DNA of 64,000 bases. Origin: an uncultured Eubacteriales bacterium (GTDB lineage: Bacteria > Bacillota > Clostridia > Christensenellales > Aristaeellaceae). Numbering within the stretch: position 1 is the stretch's first letter; the number at the start of each line of letters is the position of its first letter. Both the position numbers and the translations under genes were made by a program. The notes beneath the pieces were generated by a model. The model worked only from the letters and a program-made list of their open reading frames with translations, did no database searches and was not told where the DNA came from. The DNA lies in the NCBI GenBank assembly GCA_902801765.1, contig CADCJO010000006.1, positions 58,058 through 122,057 of the forward strand, written 5' to 3'. Below are positions 31,896 through 41,108 of the stretch, piece after piece.

Positions 31896-33857
31896 ATGTA
31901 TCATATTTTGAAAACCCATCCCGAGCTCGTGCCCTTCGAGGGCGACATCAACCTGCGCATGGAGCGGTACAAGAATAAGCTGTATCAGCTTTTGCAGGGA
32001 AAAACGTCGCTAAAGGACTTTGCCAACGCCCATAAATACTACGGCTTCCATCATCAGCCCGACGGCTGGGTGTACCGGGAGTGGGCCCCCGCCGCCGATC
32101 AATTGTACCTGGCGGGTGAATTCAACGACTGGGCCTGGACGAAAACGCCCATGGAAAAAAAGGATAACGGCAACTGGGAGCTGTTTCTGCCCGGCGACAC
32201 GCTGCACAAAGGCAGCAAGGTGATCACCATCGTTCAGAACGGCGACCACCTGACCCAGCATCTGCCCCTCTACACCCGCCGCGCCATCCAGGACTGGTCC
32301 AACGGTAGCTGGTGCTGCGAAGTATGGGACGACCTGGAACCCTACGCCTGGACGGATCAGGACTTCCGTAACGACGAAAAGCCCCTGATTTACGAGGCCC
32401 ACGTGGGCATGTGCACCGAGGATTACCGCATCGCCACCTACCGGGACTTTGCAGACCTGGTGCTGCCCCATGTGAAGGACGCGGGCTACAACACCATCCA
32501 GCTGATGGCCATCATGGAGCATCCCTTCTACGGCTCCTTCGGCTACCAGGTGAGCAATTTCTTCGCCGCCTCCAGCCGCTTCGGCACCCCGGACGACCTG
32601 AAATACCTGGTGAACAAGGCCCACGAAATGGGCATCCGGGTGCTGCTGGACGTGGTGCATTCCCACGCGGTGGCCAACACCCTGGAGGGCATCAACCTGT
32701 TCGACGGCACCTCCTACCAGTTCTTCCACGAGGGCGGCAAGGGCGACCATCCCGCCTGGGGCACCAAGTGCTTCAACTACGACAAGCCCGAGGTCATCCA
32801 CTTCCTGCTGAGCAACCTGAAATTCTGGATGGAGGAATACCACTTCGACGGCTTCCGCTTTGACGGCGTGACCTCCATGCTCTACAATGACCACGCCCTG
32901 GGCACCAATTTCAGCAGCCTGGATATGTACTTCACCATGAACACCGACCTGGAGGCCGTGGTCTATCTGATGCTGGCCAACGAGCTGATCCGCCAGGTGA
33001 ACCCCCGGGCCCTCACCGTGGCCGAGGACATGAGCGGTATGCCCGGCATGTGCGAGCCCGTCGCCGACGGCGGCATCGGGTTTGACTTCCGCCTGGGCAT
33101 GGGCCTGCCGGATATGTGGATCAAGCTCAGCAAAAAGAAGGACGAGGACTGGTGGATGGAGGACATGTGGCGGGAGCTGACCTTCCGCAACGCGGGCACC
33201 ATCGCCTATGTGGAAAGCCACGACCAGGCCTTGGTCGGCGATAAGACGATGATCTTCCGCTACGCCGACGCCGCCATGTATACCGATATGCAGGAGGACT
33301 GCCACACCGGCGTGATCGACCGGGCCGTGGCGCTGCATAAAATCACCCGCCTGCTCACCCTGGCCGCCGGCGGCAACGGCTACCTTACCTTCATGGGCAA
33401 CGAGTTCGGCCATCCCGAATGGATCGACTTCCCCCGCCCCGGCAACGGCAACAGCTTCCATTACTGCCGCCGCCAGTGGAGCCTGCTGAAAAACGAAGCC
33501 CTGAAATACAAGGACCTCTACGCCTTCGACCGGGACATGATCCACGCCGCCACCAAGTACCATATCCTGGATCAGGAATATCCCGTTCTCAACTGGATTC
33601 ACAACAGCGACCACGTGATCGCCTTCGAGCGCGGCGGGCTGCTGTTCGCCTTCAACTTCTCCCCCACCCAGAGCTTCGTGGATTATCCCATCCCCGTCAC
33701 CGGGAAAAAGGCGTACGACGTGCTGTTCACCAGCGACGATGGATGCTACAACGGCTTTGACCGCATCGCCCATCAGTCCATGCCCGTGGAGGACGGCCAT
33801 GTGAAGCTGTATCTCCCCGCCAGGACGGCGATTGTGCTGGCCCCGGCAGACAAATAA
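31896..33857 (+). CDS. 1,4-alpha-glucan branching enzyme, eukaryotic-type (GH13_8-like)
   Basis: This 653-residue enzyme makes alpha-1,6 branches in glycogen-like polymers. An N-terminal CBM48-like domain (YREWAPAADQLYLAGEFNDW) precedes the GH13 barrel: DVVHSHAV, GFRFDGVTSMLY (nucleophile Asp), TVAEDMSGMP (acid/base Glu) and ESHDQALVGDKT (third Asp). The SGMP signature and overall layout fit the eukaryotic-like GH13_8 group rather than the usual GlgB. The rest of the glycogen operon (glgC, glgA, glgP) is not in the window. AAAGGCGG precedes ATG 31896. A terminator follows. Confidence 0.92.
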   Translation: MYHILKTHPELVPFEGDINLRMERYKNKLYQLLQGKTSLKDFANAHKYYGFHHQPDGWVYREWAPAADQLYLAGEFNDWAWTKTPMEKKDNGNWELFLPGDTLHKGSKVITIVQNGDHLTQHLPLYTRRAIQDWSNGSWCCEVWDDLEPYAWTDQDFRNDEKPLIYEAHVGMCTEDYRIATYRDFADLVLPHVKDAGYNTIQLMAIMEHPFYGSFGYQVSNFFAASSRFGTPDDLKYLVNKAHEMGIRVLLDVVHSHAVANTLEGINLFDGTSYQFFHEGGKGDHPAWGTKCFNYDKPEVIHFLLSNLKFWMEEYHFDGFRFDGVTSMLYNDHALGTNFSSLDMYFTMNTDLEAVVYLMLANELIRQVNPRALTVAEDMSGMPGMCEPVADGGIGFDFRLGMGLPDMWIKLSKKKDEDWWMEDMWRELTFRNAGTIAYVESHDQALVGDKTMIFRYADAAMYTDMQEDCHTGVIDRAVALHKITRLLTLAAGGNGYLTFMGNEFGHPEWIDFPRPGNGNSFHYCRRQWSLLKNEALKYKDLYAFDRDMIHAATKYHILDQEYPVLNWIHNSDHVIAFERGGLLFAFNFSPTQSFVDYPIPVTGKKAYDVLFTSDDGCYNGFDRIAHQSMPVEDGHVKLYLPARTAIVLAPADK

Positions 33858-33874
33858 ACAATAGTTTTACAAGT

Positions 33875-33906
33875 AAAGATCCCCCGGTTTTGCCGGGGGA
33901 TCTTTG
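33875..33906. terminator. Bidirectional terminator between converging genes
   Basis: AAAGATCCCCCGG pairs with CCGGGGGATCTTT around TTTTG (33875-33905). T-runs on both sides serve the branching enzyme and the converging S41 gene ending at 33921. Confidence 0.9.
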
Positions 33907-33920
33907 CTTTGCGGTGATTT

Positions 33921-35654
33921 TTAGGGAAGGTGGTTGATGTATTCTGTCAGCGCTTCCCGGTCATAGAAGCTTTCCGGCCGGGAAAGAATAAAGTCCGGTT
34001 GCACGCCCTGGTCGATGTCATAGTAGGAACCGTTTTTGTTGAAAGACATGCGGCTGGAGCCGGAAATATCAAAGTAGGTTCCCCAGGCAGAGGAGAGGAA
34101 CTGCACCGTGCAGGCGCCGCCGGAGGAGGGTCGTCCCAGCAGTGTAACCTTGCCGGAGGCTTTGAATGCGGCGGGCACCGTGTTGCCGCAGGAGAAGCTG
34201 ACGGGGGAAATGAGGCAGTACAGATTCTTTTCGGAGCAATTGTCATATTCGTTAAATACCCGGTCCAGGTTCACGTCCGCGCGGTATACTCCCGTGGACA
34301 TTGCGCCGGTGAAGGTATCCTTCACGTTCATCTCAGCCTTCCCCAGGAACCAGCTGATCACAAAGGCCGCCGCGTTTACAGCGCCGCCGGTGTTGTTGCT
34401 CAGGTCGATCACCACATTTTCAATGGGGCTGTCCTCCCGGTAGATTTTGTTGTGAGCGTAAATGATCAGTCCGATGGTATCAATGGGAAAATCGCTTTTG
34501 CCCTCCAGCGCGTCGTAGTATGCGGACGAATAGGTACTCTTAAATTCATCAAAGGTGATGTAAGCAGTGTTGCCCACTTCCTGATAAGGAGAGTAATCTC
34601 CAAGGATCTTTTCCCGCGCCGCGCCGTACCGTTTGACTTGCTCGTTCAGCGAGACGGACGCAGAGCCATCCATGCCTACCAGCTTATCTTCACCCGCCAT
34701 CCAGGAATAGCCGTCGAAATAGGTGTGCCCGTCGTTCAGGTAATAATCCAGGAAGGCATAGAGCGCCGCGTCGGCGTCTGCGGGGTTTGTGCTGGTCAGA
34801 GGTTCATCGTAGCCGATCTTCCAGAACAGGGAAGCGAAGCTGTCGATATCATGGGACTGCTTCAAGCCATACAAGCAGTCCAGCACCAGGCACAGCTCAT
34901 TGTAGCCATAATCCGCCAGCGCTGTGCTGCGTTCTGCGGGCTCGGCGGAATAGTATCTTTTCCCAATCTCCGTATACGCATCGTGCTCGCCCATCAGCTT
35001 TTCATTGGTGATGAACGCCTCACTGCCGTTATACAGCATTTCCACGTTGGCGTTGGTGGCCAGGGTGAAATCGCTCAGGGTCTGCATCGGCACAAGATAG
35101 AGATCATTCACATGAATCATTTCGATATCGTACTCTCCCAGCTCCAGCAGCACAGGCTCGCCGTAACGGTCGAAGGAAGCATCGGCGTCCCGCTGAAAAA
35201 GCGTCGGCCTGCCGTTCGCGTCAAACCCCGTTGCAGTGACCAAATCCAGCAGAGGCGTTATGCCGCCGGGTTCGTGAATGAACCCGTTGTAATCGTCGAA
35301 AAGCAGGGTGCCTTCCTCAAAGTCCGCCACCATGCGAAACCCGTTTTCCCGGGTCAGCTGGGCCTTTTCTCCATCGCAGGAATAGGTCAGCTCAAATGCC
35401 TTTTCGCCATATACTTCCTGCTGAAGAAAGTTGAGCACATTGCCCCAGACTTCAATATCGATCCAGGGCATATCCTCTGCGCCATCCACGAAATACATCG
35501 GGCAGACGAAGCTGCTTTCCATGTCCAGAGCATATGTCTTCACCTTTTTCTCTTCCAGCCGGTGTTCCGTCTTGTCAGCAGTTTCGGCCATTCCGGCGCA
35601 AGCCGTGGCAAACAGCAGCAGGAATGCAAGCGTCAGCGATATGATTCGTTTCAT
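33921..35654 (-). CDS. Secreted S41-family peptidase-like protein
   Basis: This 577-residue exported protein has a signal peptide (about 1-23; a Cys at 19 lacks a proper lipobox). The C-terminal half is an S41 core: NVVIDLSNNTGGAVNAAAF is the oxyanion/substrate loop, and SPVSFSCGNTVPAAFKASG followed by LLGRPSSGGA holds the serine region. The first 250 residues are not recognised. No PDZ domain is visible. The family cleaves exported proteins or peptides; here activity is inferred from the partial motif only. It lies 82 bp downstream of the GH5 endoglucanase on the same strand and may be the last gene of the polysaccharide locus. Confidence 0.8.
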   Translation of the reverse strand: MKRIISLTLAFLLLFATACAGMAETADKTEHRLEEKKVKTYALDMESSFVCPMYFVDGAEDMPWIDIEVWGNVLNFLQQEVYGEKAFELTYSCDGEKAQLTRENGFRMVADFEEGTLLFDDYNGFIHEPGGITPLLDLVTATGFDANGRPTLFQRDADASFDRYGEPVLLELGEYDIEMIHVNDLYLVPMQTLSDFTLATNANVEMLYNGSEAFITNEKLMGEHDAYTEIGKRYYSAEPAERSTALADYGYNELCLVLDCLYGLKQSHDIDSFASLFWKIGYDEPLTSTNPADADAALYAFLDYYLNDGHTYFDGYSWMAGEDKLVGMDGSASVSLNEQVKRYGAAREKILGDYSPYQEVGNTAYITFDEFKSTYSSAYYDALEGKSDFPIDTIGLIIYAHNKIYREDSPIENVVIDLSNNTGGAVNAAAFVISWFLGKAEMNVKDTFTGAMSTGVYRADVNLDRVFNEYDNCSEKNLYCLISPVSFSCGNTVPAAFKASGKVTLLGRPSSGGACTVQFLSSAWGTYFDISGSSRMSFNKNGSYYDIDQGVQPDFILSRPESFYDREALTEYINHLP

Positions 35655-35736
35655 ATGATTCCCTCACCTTTACGAAGTAGTTTTTTCTGTAATCAGGACA
35701 GCATGATTTGCTGCATGCAGGCATCGTGAACCATTT

Positions 35737-37548
35737 TTACCTGGCGGTTTTTCTGGGCGCGTAGGTGAATGTGACAGAAAGGGTTTCGATGCGGTTCATG
35801 ATGGGGTTGCTGCGATCTAGCAGCGTGGCGGAAATGCCGGTTAGATCGCCAAACAGCACGCGGGCGGTATCCTTCCCAACAGCTTTCATGTTCACCCATT
35901 CGTTAAAGAGGTTCGTGCGGGTGCATTTTCCGTCGTCGGAGCAGGTGTAGTTCCGGCCCTTGAATTTCACGGCTTCGCCGTTGATCAGGCAGGACGTGAT
36001 GTTGATGCAGTAGCCGGGGAATTTCTGTTCGCCGTTGGCAATGCCGATGGCGCTGAACGCCACGTTTTCGGCGTAGCCCTTTTCCGTGCCGGTAAAGTCC
36101 AGAGCGACAGTATATTCGCCTTCGCCGGTGATCTCCACGTCGGTGGGCACGATGCCGGGGGTGATGGAATCGGGGGTGTATGTGTCGCCCACGCTGTAGC
36201 TCAGCGCCCAGCTTCCTTCGCTGAACATGATCCAGGCAACGCAGGCATCCTCATTGACTTCCAAAGCGTCCTCCCGCAGAGTCGCTGGCGCGGCGGCGAT
36301 GGTTTCATCCAAGGCTTGCTTGCCCGCCGCAGCGATGTCGGCGCAGTCCCGGCCCTGTTCGGAGGCCGCGTTCCGCCCGGCGTAAACCGCCGCCATGTCC
36401 GGGTCCGTGATCTTCAGTTCCTTCCGGACGAAGAAGCCGCTGCAATCCCACAGGCAGGAGGTGAAGTCCAGCGCGTCGCAGCAGTCCAGGAAGGCTTTGT
36501 GATACTGCGCGGCGTTCGTTTTCATCACGCCGTCGCTGCCCGGCAGCGCGCCGTATTCGCCGATGACCACGCCGTAGCCCTGGCTGACGAATTTGCTCAT
36601 CTTGCTCAGGGTTTTGTACATGGCGTCAAAGTCCGCCGCCTTGCCCCACAGAGTAGCGCCCGCCGCGCTGGACGCGCCGCAGTAGCTCCAGGGGTCGTAG
36701 TAATGCACCGACACCATCAGCTTCTTGTTTGCCGTATCCTTGGGCATCTGGAAGCGGCTGTCGAAGGTCTGGTCGATGTTGGTGCCGTAGCCCGCAATCA
36801 GCAGGAAGCGGGATGCGTTGTTGCCGCCGGTGGCGCGGACGGTGTCCACGAACGCCTGATTGACCCGGTTGGTCAAGGTGTAGCGCTCGTTATCCGGCAG
36901 ATAGGACAGCACGGAATCCCGGGCGTAGCAGGGGGAATTTTCGTCGAACCGCGCGCCGAGCTCCTCGTTGGCGCTTTCAAAAATCAGATAATCGGAGTAA
37001 TCCCGGAAATATTCCGCAATCTGCCGCCACATGCCCTGATAGGCTTCCATGGCGAAGGCCGCAGTTTCCTTGCTTTCCGAGCCGAACATGCCCCACCAGC
37101 CGCCGTCCCAGTGGTCGTTGAGGATCACATACATGCCAGCGTTCCGGGCATAATCCACGATCTCCTTCACCCGGGCCAGGTAAGCCGGGTCGATAGTGTA
37201 ATCCTTCATTTCATAGGGCATGGCGGTGGCGTTGGTCATCCAGGCCACAGGAATGCGGATGGTGTCAAACCCGGCTTCCTTCATGCCGGTCAGCATCTCC
37301 TGGGTGGTCACGGGCTGGCCCCAGGCAGTTTCGTATACCACAGGGTCGTCGGCGTACCGGCCCCGGGTGTTGTCGCAGGCTTCCATGGTGTTGCCCAGGT
37401 TGATGCCGTTGCCCATAAGCCGGGTGGCTTCCACTGCCGTTAAGCCTTCCCGCATCGTTCCGTCATCGCCGGAAGCCCCTTCCGCCAGCGCGGGCAGGCA
37501 GGCGCAGAGCATCAGCAGGGCCAAAAACAGACAGATCATCTTTTTCAT
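35737..37548 (-). CDS. Secreted GH5 endoglucanase with C-terminal binding-like domain
   Basis: This 603-residue enzyme has a signal peptide (about 1-22), a GH5 catalytic domain (about 35-380) and a C-terminal domain (about 437-603). GH5 residues are clear: acid/base Glu195 in SANEELG, nucleophile Glu331 in VIGEYGALP, and HYYDPWSY. GH5 members cut beta-1,4-glucan, xyloglucan, mannan or mixed-linkage glucans; the subfamily cannot be told by eye. The C-terminal domain (AWIMFSEGSW, EGEYTVALDF, SAIGIANGE, FNEWVN) is homologous to the repeats of the secreted protein at 43133. ATG 37548 starts the signal peptide; the longer upstream frame runs into repeat DNA. Confidence 0.92.
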   Translation of the reverse strand: MKKMICLFLALLMLCACLPALAEGASGDDGTMREGLTAVEATRLMGNGINLGNTMEACDNTRGRYADDPVVYETAWGQPVTTQEMLTGMKEAGFDTIRIPVAWMTNATAMPYEMKDYTIDPAYLARVKEIVDYARNAGMYVILNDHWDGGWWGMFGSESKETAAFAMEAYQGMWRQIAEYFRDYSDYLIFESANEELGARFDENSPCYARDSVLSYLPDNERYTLTNRVNQAFVDTVRATGGNNASRFLLIAGYGTNIDQTFDSRFQMPKDTANKKLMVSVHYYDPWSYCGASSAAGATLWGKAADFDAMYKTLSKMSKFVSQGYGVVIGEYGALPGSDGVMKTNAAQYHKAFLDCCDALDFTSCLWDCSGFFVRKELKITDPDMAAVYAGRNAASEQGRDCADIAAAGKQALDETIAAAPATLREDALEVNEDACVAWIMFSEGSWALSYSVGDTYTPDSITPGIVPTDVEITGEGEYTVALDFTGTEKGYAENVAFSAIGIANGEQKFPGYCINITSCLINGEAVKFKGRNYTCSDDGKCTRTNLFNEWVNMKAVGKDTARVLFGDLTGISATLLDRSNPIMNRIETLSVTFTYAPRKTAR

Positions 37549-37569
37549 TTCGTTCCGTCCTTCTCTTGT

Positions 37570-37907
37570 TTCTGAAGGGTCCCTTCCTTGCCGAAAGGGG
37601 GGCCGCAAACCGTTTACAAACCCCGGGATGCATCGAAGGGCCCGCAGGCCCTTCGATTGTAATCCGCAGGCGGCGGCGTGTACGGCGCCGGGGGACGAAG
37701 CGCCTGGAAAACGGTACAGTGTACCGTTTTCAGCGTAGGCCGGGTGGAAGCCCCGGGCAGGCAACAGAATGTTGCTTCCTATATCAATTTCCGGCCGTAA
37801 AATGAGCGTTTCCAAAGGAAATGCCATTTTACAGGAAATTGATGTTTCCATCGAAAGACTGCTTTAGCTGACTTTCGATGGCTGAGCATCGACTTTGTCG
37901 ATGCTCA
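37570..37907. repeat. Family B structured element, copy 1
   Basis: About 338 bp between the binding-protein gene and the GH5 gene. On the plus strand it has GGGATGCATCGAAGGGCC with its pairing CCCTTCGATTG, then GCAGGCGGCGGCGTGTAC, a long stem formed by ATCAATTTCC and GGAAATTGAT enclosing GTAAAATG/CATTTTAC, then CATCGAAAG/CTTTCGATG and TGAGCATCGAC/GTCGATGCTCA hairpins. The last hairpin includes the stop codon of the binding-protein gene (37905-37907). Copy 2 at 53985 has the same order with different paired stems. Confidence 0.8.
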
Positions 37908-39665
37908 GTTGACCAGCGCCGCCTGGGCCTGCTGGGCCGCCCAGCACAGGGCCGCCTGCTCCTCGCACCAGGCCACGCAGTCCTGGTAGCCGTAGGCGTT
38001 GCAGTCCTTGATCATCTGGTTCAGGTGGAAGTTGAATTCGCCGTCGTTCTTGGCGTAAATGGCGCGCCAGGAATAGGTCTTGACCGCGGTCTGAATCTGG
38101 CTCCACTTGGTGTCCAGCACCTGGTCGCGCTTGGCGGGGGCGTAGGTGCCCTTGTCCAGCATCACCTTGTAGGGGTGCTTTTCCAGATACTGCTGGGTGG
38201 AGGCAGCGCCCGCCCAGTCAACCCAGGCCTGCTGGATGGGCCGCAGGTCGGCGCTCAGCACGCTGACCCAGCCTTCCTTATCCAGGGTTTCGGTCTTTTT
38301 GCTGTCGGGGTTCTGCTGGCTGGCGGTCAGGGTTGTGTTGTTGATTTGCAGCGCGCCGTCATTGTAGGTGCCGCTCTGGGGATATTCCTTTCCGGTGCGC
38401 GGGCCGATGAGGGTAACGCCCGCCATATCGAAGGCGGGGTCCGCGCTGGTCTTTTTGCCCAGCTCAGTAAAGTACGCGCCGCCCTCTTCGTCGTAATCCC
38501 AGGTCAGGCCTTTGGGGCCGTACCACATGGTCAGGCTGCCTTCGGGAGTTGCCAGGTAATCAATGATTGCCAGGCACAGTTCGGGGTATTCGGCGTCCGC
38601 GCCGACGCTCCAGATGCGGTTGCCGCCGGTCAGCGACAGACCGTAGGAAATGGGCGTGGCTTCGTCGGGCACCAGGGTGTACATGTACTTGCCGGCGTCC
38701 AAATGTTCAGCGGTGTTATAGATAGCGGAACCCGCGTAGTTGAAGATGCTCCAGAAGGTGCCGCCTGCCTTCACCTTTTCACCCATGGTGGAATAGGTCT
38801 GGCTGGCGGAGTTGGGGTCCAGCAGGCCTTCGCGGTAGAGCTGGTTGAAGAATTTCAAGCATTGTATATACAGCCCATCGGGCTCCAGGCAGCCCTGGAA
38901 CTGACCGTTTTCAGTGTTGATGAGGCCCAGCTCAAATTCGTCCCAGCCGAAGTAGGCGGTAGCCAGGGCCTTCACGTACATCACCATGTTGCCGTCCCAG
39001 TCAGGCCAGATGGACACGGCGTAGGTTTCATTGCCGTTTTCATCCGTGGGGCACAGCTCCTTCATTTGCTTGAACAGGTCGATCATGGCGTCCAGGTCCT
39101 TCACCGCGGGACAGCCCAGCTGCTGGTACAGATCCCAGCGCACGTCCCAGGTGTAGAAGAAGTTTTCATGGCTGCCCGCTTTCAGCGCCACGTTGTGGCC
39201 GAAGCCGTGCACCTTGCCGTCCGGGTTCTTGGCCCGGTTGGCTTCCAGCGCCATCTGATAGTTTTCCCACAGGTAGGGGGCGTACTCCGCCGCCAGATCG
39301 TCCTCTTCCCAGTCCAGCAGCAGGCCCTGGCTCACCGCGTCCTGGTACTTGTCGCCATCCGCGCCCCAGACCACGATGTCGCCCAGGTTGCCGCTCTCCA
39401 TGCGGGTGGCGTAGGTGCCGTCGGAATCAGGGATGATGTTGATCTTCACGTTGAACTTGTCCAGCAGCAAATCGGCGCTCCAATGGGCCTGAATGCCGCT
39501 GTAATTCGCCAGCTGGCTGTATACGTTGATCGTGATGGGCTCGCCGTCGTATACGCCGATGTCCTCCAGCTTGGCGTAGATGTCCTCGTCCTCCGCCATT
39601 GCGGGTACCGCCGCCACGCTCAGCAGCAGTGTAGCCGCCAGCAGGAAAGCAAGCAGTTTCTTCAT
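37905..39665 (-). CDS. Extracellular sugar-binding protein of the GH5 locus
   Basis: This 586-residue exported protein has a signal peptide (MKKLLAFLLAATLLLSVAAV then PAMAE). It is a family 1 solute-binding protein of the large LplA-like type (PITINVYSQLANYSGIQAHW, GDIVVWGADGDKYQD). No lipobox is present. ATG 39665 is used with AGGAGG eight bases upstream; ATG 39671 is only two bases from it. It follows two permease genes on the same strand but is separated from them by 470 bases containing a family A element, and it is followed by a family B element. It probably delivers the oligosaccharides released by the GH5 enzyme. Confidence 0.93.
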   Translation of the reverse strand: MKKLLAFLLAATLLLSVAAVPAMAEDEDIYAKLEDIGVYDGEPITINVYSQLANYSGIQAHWSADLLLDKFNVKINIIPDSDGTYATRMESGNLGDIVVWGADGDKYQDAVSQGLLLDWEEDDLAAEYAPYLWENYQMALEANRAKNPDGKVHGFGHNVALKAGSHENFFYTWDVRWDLYQQLGCPAVKDLDAMIDLFKQMKELCPTDENGNETYAVSIWPDWDGNMVMYVKALATAYFGWDEFELGLINTENGQFQGCLEPDGLYIQCLKFFNQLYREGLLDPNSASQTYSTMGEKVKAGGTFWSIFNYAGSAIYNTAEHLDAGKYMYTLVPDEATPISYGLSLTGGNRIWSVGADAEYPELCLAIIDYLATPEGSLTMWYGPKGLTWDYDEEGGAYFTELGKKTSADPAFDMAGVTLIGPRTGKEYPQSGTYNDGALQINNTTLTASQQNPDSKKTETLDKEGWVSVLSADLRPIQQAWVDWAGAASTQQYLEKHPYKVMLDKGTYAPAKRDQVLDTKWSQIQTAVKTYSWRAIYAKNDGEFNFHLNQMIKDCNAYGYQDCVAWCEEQAALCWAAQQAQAALVN

Positions 39666-39734
39666 GAACATAACCTCCTGTCTTTTTTGGAACACTTTAT
39701 AGATTGACGCAGTGAAAGATGTACGGGTGGGTTA

Positions 39735-40132
39735 CGCTGGGGGCTGCGCGCCCCCAGACCTGCGGCAAGGGATTTCATCCCTTGCATCCCAATAGGCGAT
39801 TAAGCAAGCAGTAGAGAGAAAGCAAGTTCCGCCTGCCGCGCTGGGGTTACGGAAAGTTTGAGGGCTTCTGGCCCAAGAAAGCCCGGGAAAATCCGAGGGG
39901 AAAATTCATTTTCCCCTACGGATTATTCCCTGGCTTTCCCCGGATGCTTTGCATCCGGGTTGGCGGCTTCACCGCCGGGCCAGAAGCACCACGGCACCAA
40001 GTCAAACTTCCGCGTTCCTTCCCGCTTCTGCGGGAATCAAGCTGTTTTTATGCCTCAAGCAATATCCGCTATTGAGGTCCAGGAGATGAAATCTCCTGGT
40101 GCAGGTGCACGAGGGCCGCACAGGCCCTCGCC
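39735..40132 (-). repeat. Family A structured element, copy 2
   Basis: About 398 bp directly after the permease stop (5 bases away) and before the binding-protein gene. Hairpins include CTGGGGGC/GCCCCCAG, GCAAGGGAT/ATCCCTTGC, GGATGC/GCATCC, GGCGGC/GCCGCC, a GGAGAT/ATCTCC stem and CGAGGGCC/GGCCCTCG. The first two differ from copy 1 and copy 4 by compensating changes. Confidence 0.85.
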
Positions 40133-40136
40133 TAGG

Positions 40137-41093
40137 TCAGCCCTTCACCGCGCCGAGCATGATGCCCTTAACAAAGAAGCGCTGCATGAAGGGATAGACC
40201 AGCAGGATGGGGATGATACTGACCATGGACACGGTATACTGGATAACGCGCTGGTTCAGCATGCTTTGGGCGGCCTGTTCGCTGATGGTGCCGCCCTGGC
40301 TCATCATAGCGCCCAGGTTGCTGGAGGAATTGAGGTAGATGTACAGCCGGTGCTGGAGGGTGTAGAGGTCGGGCCGGTTGTTCATCAGCAGCAGGGAATC
40401 CTGGAAGGAGTTCCAATTGCCTACCGCGCCGAAGATGGCGATGGTGGCCAGGATGGGCACGCTGAGGGGCAGGATGATTTTGAGCCACACCTTGAGGGTG
40501 GACGCGCCGTCGATGACCGCGCTCTCCTCCAGGGAAGAGGGAATGGACTCGATGTAGGTTTTCACCAGGATGATGTTGTAGGGGGCCACCATGCCGGGGA
40601 TGATGTAGGCCAGGAAGTTGTCGGTCAGGCCCATCATGAGCATGTTCATGTACCAGGGCACCAGGCCCGCGTTAAAGTACATTGTGACCACCAGGAAGCG
40701 GTACCAGAAGGAGCGCTTCCACATCTTCTGCTTGGTGACCAGATAGCCCGCCCAGGCGGAGGTGATCACCATCAGCGCCGTGCCCAGGAGGGTGCGGGCC
40801 ACCGTGACCAGCACGGAGGAGCCCAGGTCCTGCACGTTTTGCAGCGCCACGTAGTTGTTCACCTGGACGCCGAAGATCGGGTTGCCCTCGGCGTTTTTCA
40901 GCATCGGGAAGAAGTTCACCCGCCCGCTGGTGACCAGGTCGTTATCCGAAATGGTGTTGATGAGCAGGTAGTAGAAGGGGAAGATGCAGATGAAGGTGAA
41001 AATGCAGAAGAAGATGATGACCGCGATATCGAAGATCCAGTCCCCGGTGGTGCGCTTGATATGCTGGGGGGCGTTCTGTTCTTTTTTGCTCAT
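40137..41093 (-). CDS. Sugar ABC transporter permease, second of pair
   Basis: This 318-residue permease has six predicted helices and the EAA loop, here EESAVIDGASTLKVWLKIILP. The end RFFVKGIMLGAVKG is the standard family C-terminus. It is LplC/YtcP-like. It begins 15 bp after the stop of the 505-residue permease gene. Together with the binding protein 37905-39665 it makes up an uptake system without an ATPase gene. A family A element follows immediately. Confidence 0.93.
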   Translation of the reverse strand: MSKKEQNAPQHIKRTTGDWIFDIAVIIFFCIFTFICIFPFYYLLINTISDNDLVTSGRVNFFPMLKNAEGNPIFGVQVNNYVALQNVQDLGSSVLVTVARTLLGTALMVITSAWAGYLVTKQKMWKRSFWYRFLVVTMYFNAGLVPWYMNMLMMGLTDNFLAYIIPGMVAPYNIILVKTYIESIPSSLEESAVIDGASTLKVWLKIILPLSVPILATIAIFGAVGNWNSFQDSLLLMNNRPDLYTLQHRLYIYLNSSSNLGAMMSQGGTISEQAAQSMLNQRVIQYTVSMVSIIPILLVYPFMQRFFVKGIMLGAVKG

Positions 41094-41108
41094 TGCCTTC
41101 GCCTCCCC

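Noticed and set aside
33921-35654. Lipoprotein call for the S41-like protein
   Set aside because: Cys19 is not preceded by a proper lipobox (FATAC).
37549-37851. N-terminal extension of the GH5 gene
   Set aside because: The longer frame translates family B repeat DNA; the signal peptide starts at 37548.
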